This document shows positions 41,020-50,083 of a DNA stretch of 64,000 bases, piece by piece. A model generated the notes under the pieces. That model did no database searches. It was not told where the DNA came from and was given only the letters and a program-made list of their open reading frames with translations. This DNA comes from 13-2-20CM-68-14 sp046723355. Lineage in GTDB: Bacteria > Actinomycetota > Thermoleophilia > Gaiellales > Gaiellaceae. Both the position numbers and the translations under genes were made by a program. Position 1 is the stretch's first letter. The number at the start of each line of letters is the position of its first letter. Location of the stretch: assembly GCA_046723355.1 (NCBI GenBank), contig JBKOUJ010000035.1, forward strand, positions 1 through 64,000. Reading direction: 5' to 3'.

Positions 41020-41625
41020 CGCCGGCGTCGGCGAGGAGCGCGGTGCGCACCATGCCGGGCAGCATGCGCGTGAAGTAGGGCGAACGGTGGCTGCCGGCCG
41101 CCTGCGCGAGCTCTGCGAGCAAGCCGCGGGAGCGCTCGGGGTCTTGTGCGCAGAACGCTTGCGCGCCGGCTGCGAGCGCGAGCGGCAGCCCGTCGACGTG
41201 GTAGAGCTCTTTAGCCTTCTCGACGATCCAGTCGATCTCGCCCACAGGCGGTTGCTCACCGCGGCCGACGCGAATGATGAGCTCGACCGCGCGTAGCTCG
41301 ACGATGTCACCGGTTTGGCCGGTCGCTTCGAGCTCCGGGAGGAGTTCTCGAATCTGTGCGAGCGCCTCGTCGGGCCTGCCGAGCTCTGCGAGCAAGCCCG
41401 GACGGTTCGTGAGAAGAACCCACTCGGCCTCGACCAGCCCGCGCTTCCGGCAGAAGCCGATCCCCGCACTCGAAGCCGGCCAGCGACGGGGCGATACCCT
41501 CGACCGGGTAGCGCGCGATGGCCAGGTTGTTCTGCACGACTGCCACCTCGCGGTGGCGGGGTGCGGTAGCCGCAAAACGCGAACCCGTCGGGGTTCTCTC
41601 GGCCGCAGCTCGGGCAGACGCCCAT
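41020..41625 (-). pseudogene. Remnant of an adenylate/guanylate cyclase-AAA-TPR regulator
   Basis: The N-terminal zinc ribbon MGVCPSCGRENPDGFAFCG is intact from ATG 41625. The text then jumps frame to a TPR stretch (QNNLAIARYPVEGIAPSLAGFE) and again to GIGFCRKRGLVEAEW...GLLAELGRPDEALAQIRELL, continuing to about 41030. That is the C-terminal TPR region of large cyclase/AAA-type proteins; the cyclase and ATPase parts are gone and at least two frameshifts are needed. The reading stops just after the sigma gene. No function expected. Confidence 0.7.
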
Positions 41626-41656
41626 TGGCCGAGTGTAAGCCCAGATCCGCCCTCCG

Positions 41657-41662
41657 TAGAAT
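41657..41662 (+). promoter_or_regulatory. -10 box TAGAAT, leaderless start of alaS
   Basis: TAGAAT, 6 nt, then ATG 41669. Confidence 0.55.
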
Positions 41663-41668
41663 CGGGCC

Positions 41669-44191
41669 ATGCGTTCGAGCGCCGAGCTTCGTGAGGGTTT
41701 CCTCGCCTTCTTCGAGGAGAAGGGCCACGTACGCCGGCCGTCCGCCTCGATCATCCCGCCGGCTGACGATCCGACGACTCTCTTCATCATCGCCGGCATG
41801 CAGCCGATGAAGCGCTGGTTCCTCGGGGCCGAGGAGCCGGTCGCGCCGCGCGTCACGACCGTGCAAAAGGGTGTCCGTGCGGGTGGAAAGCAGAACGACC
41901 TCGACGACGTGGGGCTCACCAACCGACACCTCTGCTTCATGGAGATGCTCGGCAACTTCTCCTTCGGCGACTACTTCAAGGACGGTGCCGTCGACTTCGC
42001 CTGGGAATTCGTAACCGAGCACCTGAAGTTCGACCCAGACCGCCTCTCGGCAAGCGTCTTCGCGGGGGATCCCGAGCTCGGGCTCGGCGAGGACGAGGTC
42101 GCGATCACGAGCTGGGAGCGCTACATGCCGCGCGAGAGGATCGTCGGCCTGCCACGCAGCGAAAACTTCTGGCAGGCCGCCGACACGGGCCCCTGCGGGC
42201 CCTGCTCGGAGATCCATTACGACCGGGGCGAGGAGTACGGCTGCGGACGTCCGACGTGTGGCCCCGGCTGCGAGTGCGATCGCTTCCTCGAGGTCTGGAA
42301 CCTCGTCTTCATGGAGTACGACCTCGCCGAGGACGGGACCCTCGCTCCGCTGCCGCGGCAAAACATCGACACCGGCATGGGGCTCGAGCGTGCCGCGATG
42401 CTGCTCCAGGGCGTCGAGTCCGTCTTCGACATCGACACGTTCCGGCCGCTGACGGAATGGCTCGGCGAGCGGGCGAATGCCGCGTACGGTTCCTCGGACG
42501 AGGCCACGAAGGCGTACCGAGTGATCGTCGAGCACGCCCGCACGGCGGCGTTCCTCGTCGCGGCGGGGATCGCGCCGTCCAACGAAGGCCGCGGTTACGT
42601 GCTGCGCCGGGTGATCCGCCGCGCGGCGCAGTTCGGGCGCCGGCTCGGGCTCGAGCCGCCGTTCCTCTACGAGCTCGGGGACGTCGTCCGCGGGCAGATG
42701 GGCTCCGCCTATCCGGAGCTCGAGGAGCGCCGCGGCGAGATCTCGGAGCTCGTCCGCGCGGAAGAAGAGCGCTTCCGCGAGACGCTCGAACGCGGCGAGC
42801 GGCTCTTCGAGGAGATGGTTGCCAAAGGCGAGATCACACCCGATGACGCCTTCCGGCTCCACGACACCTACGGGTTCCCGTGGGAGCTCACGAAGGAGCT
42901 GGCCGCCGAGCGCGGGCTCGAGGTCAACGAGGAGGAGTTCACGCGCCTGATGGAGGAGCAGCGCGAGCGTTCCAGGCAGGGCGCCGCCTTCGACGTCGAG
43001 GTGCGCGTGACAGGGCCGCGCAGCGAGTTCGTCGGCTACGAGCGCACCGACGTCCTGACCGCGATCCTCGCCTATGCCGACGTTGGTGACGGCACCTTCC
43101 AGGCGAAGCTCGAACAGTCGCCCTTCTACCCGGAGGGCGGCGGCCAGGTCTCGGACGCCGGCTATATCGAGGACGAGGAGAGCGGCGCGCGCGCGGAGCT
43201 GATCAAGGCGACGCGGCTCGAGGACGACCAGGCGCTGACCTTCCAGGGCGAGGGGTTCGCCGAGGGCGTGCGGGTCCGCGCAGTCGTCCCGTGGTCGGGG
43301 CGGTTCCCGACGATGGCGAACCACACGGCAACACACGTGCTCCACAAGGCCCTCCGCGACGTCCTCGGCGAGCACGTCAAGCAGGCCGGTTCTGCCGTGC
43401 GGCCCGACAAGCTCCGCTTCGACTTCTCGCACCCCCAGGCGCTGACACCCGATGAGCGCGAGCGGGTCGAGCACGACGTCAACCGCATCATCTTCGAGAA
43501 CCACGCGGTGCGCGCGTTCGTAACGCCGATCGAGGAGGCGCGCAACCTCGGGGCGATGATGCTCTTCGGCGAGAAATACGGCGAGGAGGTGCGCGTCGTC
43601 GAGATCGAGGGCTACTCGCGCGAGCTCTGCGGCGGCACGCACGTCCGATCGACGGCCGAGATCGGCCCCTTCGTGATCTTGTCGGAGGGATCGGTTGGCT
43701 CGGGCGCGCGGCGGATCGAGGCGGTCACCGCGGGCGAGGCGTTCGCTCTCCTGCACGAGCGGTCCCGCGAGGCGCAGGATCTCCGCGCGGAGCTGGCGGA
43801 GACGCGCAGGCAGGCGAAGAAGCGCGAGGGCGGGCGGGCAGCGGACGTGCTGTATCGCGACGAGTCCGGTGACGTCGTCGTCGCCGAGGTGAAGGCGATC
43901 AAGGGCTCGGCGCTCCGCGACCTCTCCGACCAGATCCGCCAGGCGAAGAACGCCCGTGCGGTGCTGCTGGGCTCGGTGGACGACGGCCGCGTCTATCTCG
44001 TCGTGAACGTCGATCCGTCGCTGGTCGAGGCCGGCGTGGATGCGGTCGCCATCGCCCGCGCGGCCGCGGAGAAGATCGAGGGCGGGGGTGGCGGCCGGCC
44101 GAACCTCGCCGAGGCCGGCGGCAAGAATCCGGCCGGGCTTGCAGAAGCGTTCGAGGTGGGCAAGAGCGAGATCGCTGCCGCGCGCGGGTGA
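41669..44191 (+). CDS. alaS: Alanyl-tRNA synthetase
   Basis: Class II synthetase, 840 aa, with editing domain. The catalytic N-terminus has motif 2 around the MEMLGNFSFGDYFK segment and motif 3 in IDTGMGLERAAMLLQG. An inserted CGRPTCGPGCECDRF cluster in the aminoacylation domain looks zinc-binding and is typical of actinobacterial-like AlaRS. The editing site shows HTATHVLHKAL and the distal CGGTHV; a DHHA1 C-terminal domain is present. Leaderless pattern. The TGA overlaps the GTG of ruvX. Confidence 0.97.
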   Translation: MRSSAELREGFLAFFEEKGHVRRPSASIIPPADDPTTLFIIAGMQPMKRWFLGAEEPVAPRVTTVQKGVRAGGKQNDLDDVGLTNRHLCFMEMLGNFSFGDYFKDGAVDFAWEFVTEHLKFDPDRLSASVFAGDPELGLGEDEVAITSWERYMPRERIVGLPRSENFWQAADTGPCGPCSEIHYDRGEEYGCGRPTCGPGCECDRFLEVWNLVFMEYDLAEDGTLAPLPRQNIDTGMGLERAAMLLQGVESVFDIDTFRPLTEWLGERANAAYGSSDEATKAYRVIVEHARTAAFLVAAGIAPSNEGRGYVLRRVIRRAAQFGRRLGLEPPFLYELGDVVRGQMGSAYPELEERRGEISELVRAEEERFRETLERGERLFEEMVAKGEITPDDAFRLHDTYGFPWELTKELAAERGLEVNEEEFTRLMEEQRERSRQGAAFDVEVRVTGPRSEFVGYERTDVLTAILAYADVGDGTFQAKLEQSPFYPEGGGQVSDAGYIEDEESGARAELIKATRLEDDQALTFQGEGFAEGVRVRAVVPWSGRFPTMANHTATHVLHKALRDVLGEHVKQAGSAVRPDKLRFDFSHPQALTPDERERVEHDVNRIIFENHAVRAFVTPIEEARNLGAMMLFGEKYGEEVRVVEIEGYSRELCGGTHVRSTAEIGPFVILSEGSVGSGARRIEAVTAGEAFALLHERSREAQDLRAELAETRRQAKKREGGRAADVLYRDESGDVVVAEVKAIKGSALRDLSDQIRQAKNARAVLLGSVDDGRVYLVVNVDPSLVEAGVDAVAIARAAAEKIEGGGGGRPNLAEAGGKNPAGLAEAFEVGKSEIAAARG

Positions 44192-44589
44192 AGGTCGTCG
44201 CGCTCGACTACGGCTCGGCGAGAACCGGGGTCGCGGCGTCGGACCCGACCGGCACGCTTGCTAGACCGGTGGGGGTGGTCGAGCGCGTGCGCACCGAAGC
44301 AGGGCTGGAGCGGCTGGTCGAGCTCATCCGTGCCGAGGCGCCGGAACGGGTCGTCGTCGGCATGCCCCTGACGCTGCGCGGCGAACGCGGCGAGCAGGCC
44401 GCGGAGACCGAAGAGTTTGTCGCTTCGCTCCGCGGCGCGCTCGACATCCCGGTGGAGGGCTTCGACGAGCGCTTCACGACCGACCTCGCCGAGCAGGATC
44501 CGGGAAGCCGTAACCTGCCGCGAGATGCCCGAGCCGCCGCCCATCTCTTGACGAGCTACCTCGCGTGGTCGAGCAAAGGCGCGGAGTAA
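44188..44589 (+). CDS. ruvX: Putative Holliday-junction resolvase / pre-16S rRNA nuclease YqgF
   Basis: A 133-aa RNase H-fold nuclease: VVALDYGSARTGVA with the first catalytic aspartate, VVVGMPLTLRGERG, and the acidic FDERFTT motif. E. coli YqgF matures 16S rRNA 5' ends, and the protein is also annotated as RuvX; both roles are possible. The order alaS-ruvX-mltG is common in Gram-positives. GTG start overlapping the alaS stop; its 3' end overlaps mltG by 25 nt. Confidence 0.93.
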   Translation: MKVVALDYGSARTGVAASDPTGTLARPVGVVERVRTEAGLERLVELIRAEAPERVVVGMPLTLRGERGEQAAETEEFVASLRGALDIPVEGFDERFTTDLAEQDPGSRNLPRDARAAAHLLTSYLAWSSKGAE

Positions 44590-45479
44590 TCGCGCCGCAG
44601 CCGCGCCCGCCTGAGCGGGCACGGCCTCCGCAGTCGGTGATCATGCGCCGCCGGATCATGGCGCTCGGCGTCCTGTTGGCGGCGCTCATCGGCCTCGGCT
44701 TCGCGATCGCCTCCGTCCGTGGCCGCGGTCACAAGACCCCGACCCCGACGGTCGCCGCAGCGCCGAAGCCGTTCAAGATCATCTTCCCGGAGGGCTTCAC
44801 GCGGGCCGACATGGCGGGGCGTGTGAAAGCCGTAGCGAAGATCGCCGAGAAGGAGCGCGGGAAGACGCCGCTGCTGGACGAGCGCCCCTACCTCGCGGCG
44901 ACGGCCGGCGAGCGCCTGATCCGGGGCTTTGGCCGTCACCCGCTCGAGGGCTTCCTCTTCCCGGCGACCTACCAGTTCACGGGGCGCACGACCGCGGGCC
45001 AGCTCGCCCGCGCCCAGCTGGCGGCTTTCCAGAAGAACTGGCGCTCGATCAATCTCGGCTACGCGCGATCGAAGAACCTGACTCCCTACGACGTGCTGAC
45101 GATTGCGTCGATGGTCGAGAAGGAGGCGGTCGCGCCAGACGAACGGCCGAAGATCGCACGCGTGATCTACAACCGGCTCCAAGCCCGGATGCCGCTCGGG
45201 ATCGACGCGACCGTCCGCTACGGCTTCAACGTGCCCGGGACGAAGCCGTTGCTCCAGTCGCAGCTGAACGACGCGAGCAACCCGTACAACACGAGGAAGC
45301 GGCTCGGGCTGACGCCGACGCCGATCGCGAATCCGGGCCTCGCGTCGATCCAGGCGGCCGCGCACCCCGTCGCCGGCGACTGGCTCTACTTCGTCCGCAA
45401 GCCGGACAGGGTGCATCACTTCTTCACGGACAGCCTGGAAGCGTTCAACGCGTACAAGGCCGCGCACGGCTTCAAGTGA
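44565..45479 (+). CDS. mltG: Endolytic murein transglycosylase MltG
   Basis: A 304-aa membrane-anchored lytic transglycosylase thought to end nascent glycan strands. A short cytosolic segment, one membrane helix (about 33-50), then the YceG/MltG domain with LEGFLFPATYQF, the catalytic glutamate in LTIASMVEKEAV, RVIYNRLQARMPLGIDATV and NPGLASIQAAAHP. The LysM-like N-terminal subdomain is reduced. Start GTG 44565 (ATG 44643 is an alternative). Overlaps aroE by 4 nt. Confidence 0.93.
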   Translation: MVEQRRGVIAPQPRPPERARPPQSVIMRRRIMALGVLLAALIGLGFAIASVRGRGHKTPTPTVAAAPKPFKIIFPEGFTRADMAGRVKAVAKIAEKERGKTPLLDERPYLAATAGERLIRGFGRHPLEGFLFPATYQFTGRTTAGQLARAQLAAFQKNWRSINLGYARSKNLTPYDVLTIASMVEKEAVAPDERPKIARVIYNRLQARMPLGIDATVRYGFNVPGTKPLLQSQLNDASNPYNTRKRLGLTPTPIANPGLASIQAAAHPVAGDWLYFVRKPDRVHHFFTDSLEAFNAYKAAHGFK

Positions 45480-46174
45480 TCGGCGCAGAGACGCGGCTCG
45501 TTGCGCTGCTCGGGCAGCCCGTCGCTGAGTCGCTCTCGCCGCGGATGCAGAACGCCGCCTTCGCCGCGGCGGGGCTGGACTGGGCCTACGTCGCGTGTGA
45601 GGTGGCGCCTCGGGCGCTGAGGGAGGCTGTTGAAGGGCTCGCGGCGCTGGGATTCGCGGGCGCGAACGTCACGATTCCCCACAAGCAGGCGGTTGTCGCA
45701 CTCTGCGACGAGGCGGAAGGTTTTTCCGTCAACACCCTCGTGTTCCGCGAGGGCCGCGTCTTCGGGTTCAACAAGGACAAGGAGATCCTGGCTGGGATCG
45801 AGGCCGAGCATGTCTGCCTGATCGGCGCGGGCGGGGCCGCGGCGGCACTGCACACCTGGCTGCCCGGCGAGGTGCGGCTGTTCTCGCGCCGACGCGTGTG
45901 GCCCCCTGATGCCGACGGCGCCGACCTGATCGTCAACACGACTCCCGTCCGCGACGAGCTGCTCGTCGAGCCGCGGGGCGACCAGACTGTCGTGGATCTC
46001 GCCTACTACCCGGACGGCCGCGAGACGGCGCTGGTCGCGGCTGCCCGCGCCGCCGGGGCCGAGGTCGTCGACGGGCTCGAAGCGCTGGTGCGGCAGGGCG
46101 CGGCCTCGTTCGAGCTGTGGACCGGCGAGCCCGCGCCGGTGGAGGCGATGCGGGCGGCAGTACGCTCCGCCTGA
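45476..46174 (+). CDS. aroE: Shikimate dehydrogenase-like protein
   Basis: NADP-dependent reduction of 3-dehydroshikimate. At 232 aa it is shorter than the roughly 270 norm. Motifs are partly altered: VAESLSPRMQNAAF (usual MHN has Q for H), the catalytic lysine in NVTIPHKQAV is kept, GFNKDKEILAG replaces GxNTDGxG but keeps Asn and Asp, and GAGGAAAALHTWL is the NADP loop. A trimmed C-terminal half explains the length. It starts the shikimate gene run aroE-aroC-aroKB-aroQ and is coupled to mltG. Confidence 0.88.
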   Translation: MIGAETRLVALLGQPVAESLSPRMQNAAFAAAGLDWAYVACEVAPRALREAVEGLAALGFAGANVTIPHKQAVVALCDEAEGFSVNTLVFREGRVFGFNKDKEILAGIEAEHVCLIGAGGAAAALHTWLPGEVRLFSRRRVWPPDADGADLIVNTTPVRDELLVEPRGDQTVVDLAYYPDGRETALVAAARAAGAEVVDGLEALVRQGAASFELWTGEPAPVEAMRAAVRSA

Positions 46175-47256
46175 TGCTGAGCCTGACAACTGCGGGCGAG
46201 TCGCACGGGCCGGCGCTGGTCGCGATCCTCACCGGGCTGCCGGCAGGGCTCGTCCTCGACCGCGCCGCGATCGACGCCGATTTGGCCCGGCGCCAGCAGG
46301 GCTACGGGCGCAGCCCGCGGCAGCAGCTCGAGCAGGACGAGGTCGAGGTGCTCGCCGGGCTCCGTCACGGCCGGACGCTCGGGACGCCGCTCGCGCTCGT
46401 CGTCCGGAACCGCGACCACAAGAACTGGGCCTGGGGGATGAGCCCGTGGCCGCCCGAAGGCGAGCCGGAGGGCAAGGGGACGAAGCCGGTGACGCTGCCA
46501 CGGCCCGGCCACGCGGATCTCGCTGGCGCGCAGAAGTTCGGGCTCGAGGACGTGCGCGATGCGCTCGAGCGCGCAAGCGCGCGCCAGACGGCCGTGGCGG
46601 TCGCGGCCGGCGCGGTCGCAAAGGCGCTGCTCGCGGAAATCGGCGTCGATGTCCACGGCGAAGCTCGCGCGGAGGCGGGTGCCGACGAGGCCGCGGTCGA
46701 CAAGGCCCGCAAGGAACGCGACACGCTCGGCGGCGTCGTCGAGGTGCGGGCGCAGGGTGTCCCACCCGGCCTCGGCTCATACGCGACGAAGGAGGCGCGG
46801 CTCGATGCGCGGCTGGCCGCGGCGCTGATGGGGATCCAGGCAGTGAAAGGCGTGGAGATTGGGGAGGGGTTCGGGATCGCAGGGCTGCGCGGCTCGGAGG
46901 CGCACGACGAGATCGTCCGCGACGAGCGGGGCCTACACCGGACGACGAACCGAGCCGGCGGCATTGAGGGAGGCGTCTCGAACGGCGAGGAGCTCGTCGC
47001 GCGGGTGGCGATGAAGCCGCTGCCGACGCTGATGCGCCCGCTCGCCTCGGTCGATCTGCGGACGGGCGACCCCGGCGATGCGCTCGTGGAGCGGAGCGAC
47101 GTCTCGGCCGTCGAGGCCCTCGCCGTCGTCGCCGAGGCCGCCGTCGCGTTCGACCTTGCGCGCGCCGCGCGGGAGAAGTTCGGCGGCCATGCGCTCGGCG
47201 ACTTCGTCCGCGCGCATCGGTCGTATCTGGAGCGGATCGACTGGCAACCGCGCTAG
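46174..47256 (+). CDS. aroC: Chorismate synthase
   Basis: FMN-dependent last step of the shikimate pathway, 360 aa. Signatures seen: TTAGESHGPALVAILTGLPAG at the N-terminus, RRQQGYGRSPRQQLEQDEVE, the RPGHADLAGAQKFG stretch and DLRTGDPGDALVERSDV-type C-terminal pattern. ATG 46174 overlaps the aroE stop (TGATG). Its 3' end overlaps the probable CTG start of aroKB by 16 nt. Confidence 0.96.
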   Translation: MLSLTTAGESHGPALVAILTGLPAGLVLDRAAIDADLARRQQGYGRSPRQQLEQDEVEVLAGLRHGRTLGTPLALVVRNRDHKNWAWGMSPWPPEGEPEGKGTKPVTLPRPGHADLAGAQKFGLEDVRDALERASARQTAVAVAAGAVAKALLAEIGVDVHGEARAEAGADEAAVDKARKERDTLGGVVEVRAQGVPPGLGSYATKEARLDARLAAALMGIQAVKGVEIGEGFGIAGLRGSEAHDEIVRDERGLHRTTNRAGGIEGGVSNGEELVARVAMKPLPTLMRPLASVDLRTGDPGDALVERSDVSAVEALAVVAEAAVAFDLARAAREKFGGHALGDFVRAHRSYLERIDWQPR

Positions 47257-48611
47257 GTCGTCACCTCGTCCTCGTCGGCTTCATGGGAGCCGGCAAGACC
47301 ACGGTCGGCCGCGAGGTCGCGGGGCGACTGGGACGACCGTTTCTGGACGTCGACGAAGAGGTCGAGCGCGCCGAGGGGCCGATCTGGGAGCTCTTCGAGC
47401 AGCAGGGGGAGGCTGCGTTCCGCGACCTCGAGGCGCGCTTTCTGCGAGAAGCAGCCGGCCGCCGCCAGCTGAGCGTGATCGCCGTCGGCGGCGGCGCCGT
47501 CGAGACCCGGAATCTGCTCGAGGAGCTCGACGCCTTCGTTGTCCACCTGCAGGTCGACGCCGACACTGCGTGGTCACGCGTGCAGGGCAGCCGAAGGCCG
47601 CTCGCGCGCGACGAGGGCGAGTTCCGCGAGCGGTATGCCCGCCGGAAGCCGCTTTACGAGCAGGCGGCGGACGCACAAGCCGAGGATGCCGACGGCGTCG
47701 TCCTCGCCGCGGCCGGCGTGGCCGTCGGAGCCATGGCTTCGGAGGCGCTCGGCTCAGCGGAAATCGTCGCGGACGCACGCGTCCTCCGGCTGCATCCGCC
47801 GCCGTTCGAGGCGCCGCTGCACACCGTTCCGCCCGGCGAGGAGGCGAAGGCCGTTGCAACTGCGGACCGGCTCTGGCGCGCGCTCCGGCTCGACCGCACC
47901 GGGACGCTCGTCGCCTTCGGCGGCGGCTGCACGACCGACGTCGCGGGCTTCGTGGCGGCTACGTATCTCCGCGGAGTCGACTGGATTGCGGTGCCGACGA
48001 CGCTGGTCGGTCAGGTGGACGCCGCGATCGGCGGCAAGACGGCCATCGACCTTCCCGAAGGCAAGAACCTCGTCGGCGCGTTCCACTGGCCGGCGCACAC
48101 CTTGATCGATCCCGCCTACCTGACGACGCTGCCCGACGAGCAGCGGCGCGAAGGGATGGCCGAGGTCGTCAAGACGGGGCTCCTTGCCGGAGAGGCGTAC
48201 TGGGAGCTCCCCGACGCGGAGCTCGTCCACCGCTGCGCCGCGTTCAAGGCGGCCGTCTGCCTGCGGGATCCTCACGACCGCGGACCGCGGCAGGTGCTCA
48301 ACCTCGGGCACACGTTCGCGCACGCCCTCGAGGCCGCCGCCGGGTTCGAGCTCTCACACGGCCGCGCCGTCGCGCTCGGACTGCTCGCGGCCCTGCGTCT
48401 TTCGGGCAAGCCGACCGACGCGGTTGAGGAACGGTTGGCGCCCGAGCCGGTCTCGGTCGACCGCGATCGTGCCTGGCAGGCGATGCTCCGCGACAAGAAG
48501 GCGACCCACGGCGAGCTGAGGCTCGTCCTGCTCGGCGGGGAGGGAGGGTTCACGACGGCCGTTCCGGAAGCCGACGCGCGCCGTGCCCTCGACGAGCTCA
48601 TCGCCGAGTAG
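47241..48611 (+). CDS. aroKB: Shikimate kinase - 3-dehydroquinate synthase fusion (AroK-AroB)
   Basis: One reading frame with two enzymes. Residues 1 to about 165 are shikimate kinase: P-loop GFMGAGKTTVGR, LDVDEEVE, and AVGGGAVE. The rest is dehydroquinate synthase: GGGCTTDVAGFVAATYLRG, PTTLVGQVDAAIGGKTAID, and metal ligands in GMAEVVKTG and NLGHTFAHALE. The first ATG (47283) would delete the strand before the P-loop (HLVLVGF). A CTG at 47241 with GGAG 8 nt upstream restores it, so I use that. The AroB half is slightly short. Confidence 0.88.
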   Translation: MATALGRHLVLVGFMGAGKTTVGREVAGRLGRPFLDVDEEVERAEGPIWELFEQQGEAAFRDLEARFLREAAGRRQLSVIAVGGGAVETRNLLEELDAFVVHLQVDADTAWSRVQGSRRPLARDEGEFRERYARRKPLYEQAADAQAEDADGVVLAAAGVAVGAMASEALGSAEIVADARVLRLHPPPFEAPLHTVPPGEEAKAVATADRLWRALRLDRTGTLVAFGGGCTTDVAGFVAATYLRGVDWIAVPTTLVGQVDAAIGGKTAIDLPEGKNLVGAFHWPAHTLIDPAYLTTLPDEQRREGMAEVVKTGLLAGEAYWELPDAELVHRCAAFKAAVCLRDPHDRGPRQVLNLGHTFAHALEAAAGFELSHGRAVALGLLAALRLSGKPTDAVEERLAPEPVSVDRDRAWQAMLRDKKATHGELRLVLLGGEGGFTTAVPEADARRALDELIAE

Positions 48612-48614
48612 GGT
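48609..48614 (+). promoter_or_regulatory. -10 box TAGGGT overlapping the aroKB stop, leaderless aroQ
   Basis: TAGGGT starts with the aroKB stop codon; 6 nt later is GTG 48621 of aroQ. Confidence 0.5.
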
Positions 48615-48620
48615 CCCGGC

Positions 48621-49049
48621 GTGCGCGTCGCCGTCCTGAACGGAGTGAACCTGGACGTGATCGGCCGTCGCGATCCGGCGCTCTACGGCGGCCTCGGCAT
48701 CCGCGAACTCGAGGCGCAGATCTTCGAGTGGGCGGCGCGGCTCGACGTGAACGCCATGTGCCGGCAGACGAACCACGAGGGGGAGTACGTGACGTGGTGT
48801 CACGAAGCGCTCGACTGGGCCGACGGGGTCGTGCTCAACCCCGGCGCCTGGACGCACTACAGCTACGCGCTGCGCGACGCGGTCGAGCTGTTCGCGGCGC
48901 CGGTCGTCGAGGTGCACCTCTCGAACATCGACGAGCGCGAGGAGTGGCGCCGCAAATCGGTGATCGCAGACCTCGCCGCGAGACGGATCCTGGGCAAGGG
49001 ACCGGAGGGGTACCGCGACGCGCTCGAATATCTTGCGAGGAACAAGTGA
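48621..49049 (+). CDS. aroQ: 3-dehydroquinate dehydratase, type II
   Basis: A 142-aa dodecameric-type dehydratase. VLNGVNLDVIGRRDPALYGG gives the N-terminal loop with the catalytic arginine and tyrosine, CRQTNHEGEYV the anion-binding stretch, LNPGAWTHYSYALRDAV the active-site histidine, and VEVHLSNIDEREEWRRKSV the C-terminal site. GTG start. The TGA overlaps the GTG of the peptidase gene. Completes four adjacent shikimate steps. Confidence 0.95.
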   Translation: MRVAVLNGVNLDVIGRRDPALYGGLGIRELEAQIFEWAARLDVNAMCRQTNHEGEYVTWCHEALDWADGVVLNPGAWTHYSYALRDAVELFAAPVVEVHLSNIDEREEWRRKSVIADLAARRILGKGPEGYRDALEYLARNK

Positions 49050-50083
49050 ACGCCCGCGTCCAGAAACTCGTCGAGAAGCTCGAGGAGCCGCTGATCGTCA
49101 CCAGCGAGGCGAACATCCGCTACCTGACAGGCTTCGTCAGTTCGAACGTCTCGCTCGTGGTCGAGCCGGAACGGGTGCGGCTGTTCACGGACTTCCGCTA
49201 CGCGACTGCGGCGCGGAACGTCGAGGACGTCGAGTTCGTCGAGACGAGGCGGATGGTCATCCCGCACATGGCCGAGCTCCTCTCCGGGACGTTCGGCTTC
49301 GAGAGCGAGCACCTGACGTACGCGGCGTACGAAGAGCTGGGCGAGGGCGGCCTCGAGCTCGTGCCGCGCAAGGGCCTCGTCGAGGGCCTGCGCGCCGTCA
49401 AGGACGAGGAGGAGATCGAGAAGATCCGCCGCGCCGCCGAGATCACCAACCGCGCGTACGAGCAGTTCGCCGAGGAGCGCTTCGTGGGCCGCAGCGAGAA
49501 GGAGCTTGCCTGGCGGATGACCTCGCTCCTCCACGAGCTCGGCGCGGAGGACGTGTCGTTCGAGACGATCGTCGCCGGCGGCGCGAACGGCGCCAGGCCG
49601 CACGCCGACCCGACCGACCGACCGATCGAGCCGAACACCACCGTTGTCGTCGACGCGGGCGGCGTGCTCGACGGCTACTGCTCGGACTGCACGCGGACGT
49701 TCGCGACCGGCGAGCTTCCGGACGAGCTCGCGCGCGCGTACGAGGTCTGCCTCGAGGCGCAGCTGAAAGGCCTAGAGGCGGCGCGGGCCGGCGTGGAGGG
49801 CAAGCAGGCCGACGCTGCCGCGCGGTCGGTCATCGCCGACGCCGGCCTCGGTGAGAAGTTCGGCCACGGACTCGGCCACGGGGTCGGGATGGACGTCCAC
49901 GAAGCGCCGCATGTCGCGGCGACCTCCGAGGACACGCTCGCCGCCAACAACGTCTGCACGATCGAGCCGGGGATCTACCTCGAGGGGCTGGGCGGGATCA
50001 GGATCGAGGACCTCGTCGTGATCACGGACGACGAGCCCGAGATTCTCTCGAGCTTCCCGAAAGAGCTCGTCACGGTGAGCTGA
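49046..50083 (+). CDS. pepQ: Xaa-Pro aminopeptidase/dipeptidase (M24)
   Basis: A 345-aa pita-bread metallopeptidase. The five metal ligands are visible: VVVDAGGVLDGYCSDCTRTF (two Asp), FGHGLGHGVGMDVHE (His), CTIEPGIYL and IRIEDLVV (Glu). The N-terminal creatinase-like domain carries NIRYLTGFVSSN. aroQ-pepQ-efp-accBC is an old gene order in Gram-positives. GTG start coupled to aroQ; its stop overlaps efp (TGATG). Confidence 0.94.
   Translation: MNARVQKLVEKLEEPLIVTSEANIRYLTGFVSSNVSLVVEPERVRLFTDFRYATAARNVEDVEFVETRRMVIPHMAELLSGTFGFESEHLTYAAYEELGEGGLELVPRKGLVEGLRAVKDEEEIEKIRRAAEITNRAYEQFAEERFVGRSEKELAWRMTSLLHELGAEDVSFETIVAGGANGARPHADPTDRPIEPNTTVVVDAGGVLDGYCSDCTRTFATGELPDELARAYEVCLEAQLKGLEAARAGVEGKQADAAARSVIADAGLGEKFGHGLGHGVGMDVHEAPHVAATSEDTLAANNVCTIEPGIYLEGLGGIRIEDLVVITDDEPEILSSFPKELVTVS

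Noticed and set aside
40859..43756. Very long open frame on the minus strand opposite alaS (965 codons)
   Set aside because: It is the antisense shadow of alaS caused by high GC at third codon positions; its translation has no family motifs. Only the part at 41020-41625 carries recognisable protein text, and that is a pseudogene.
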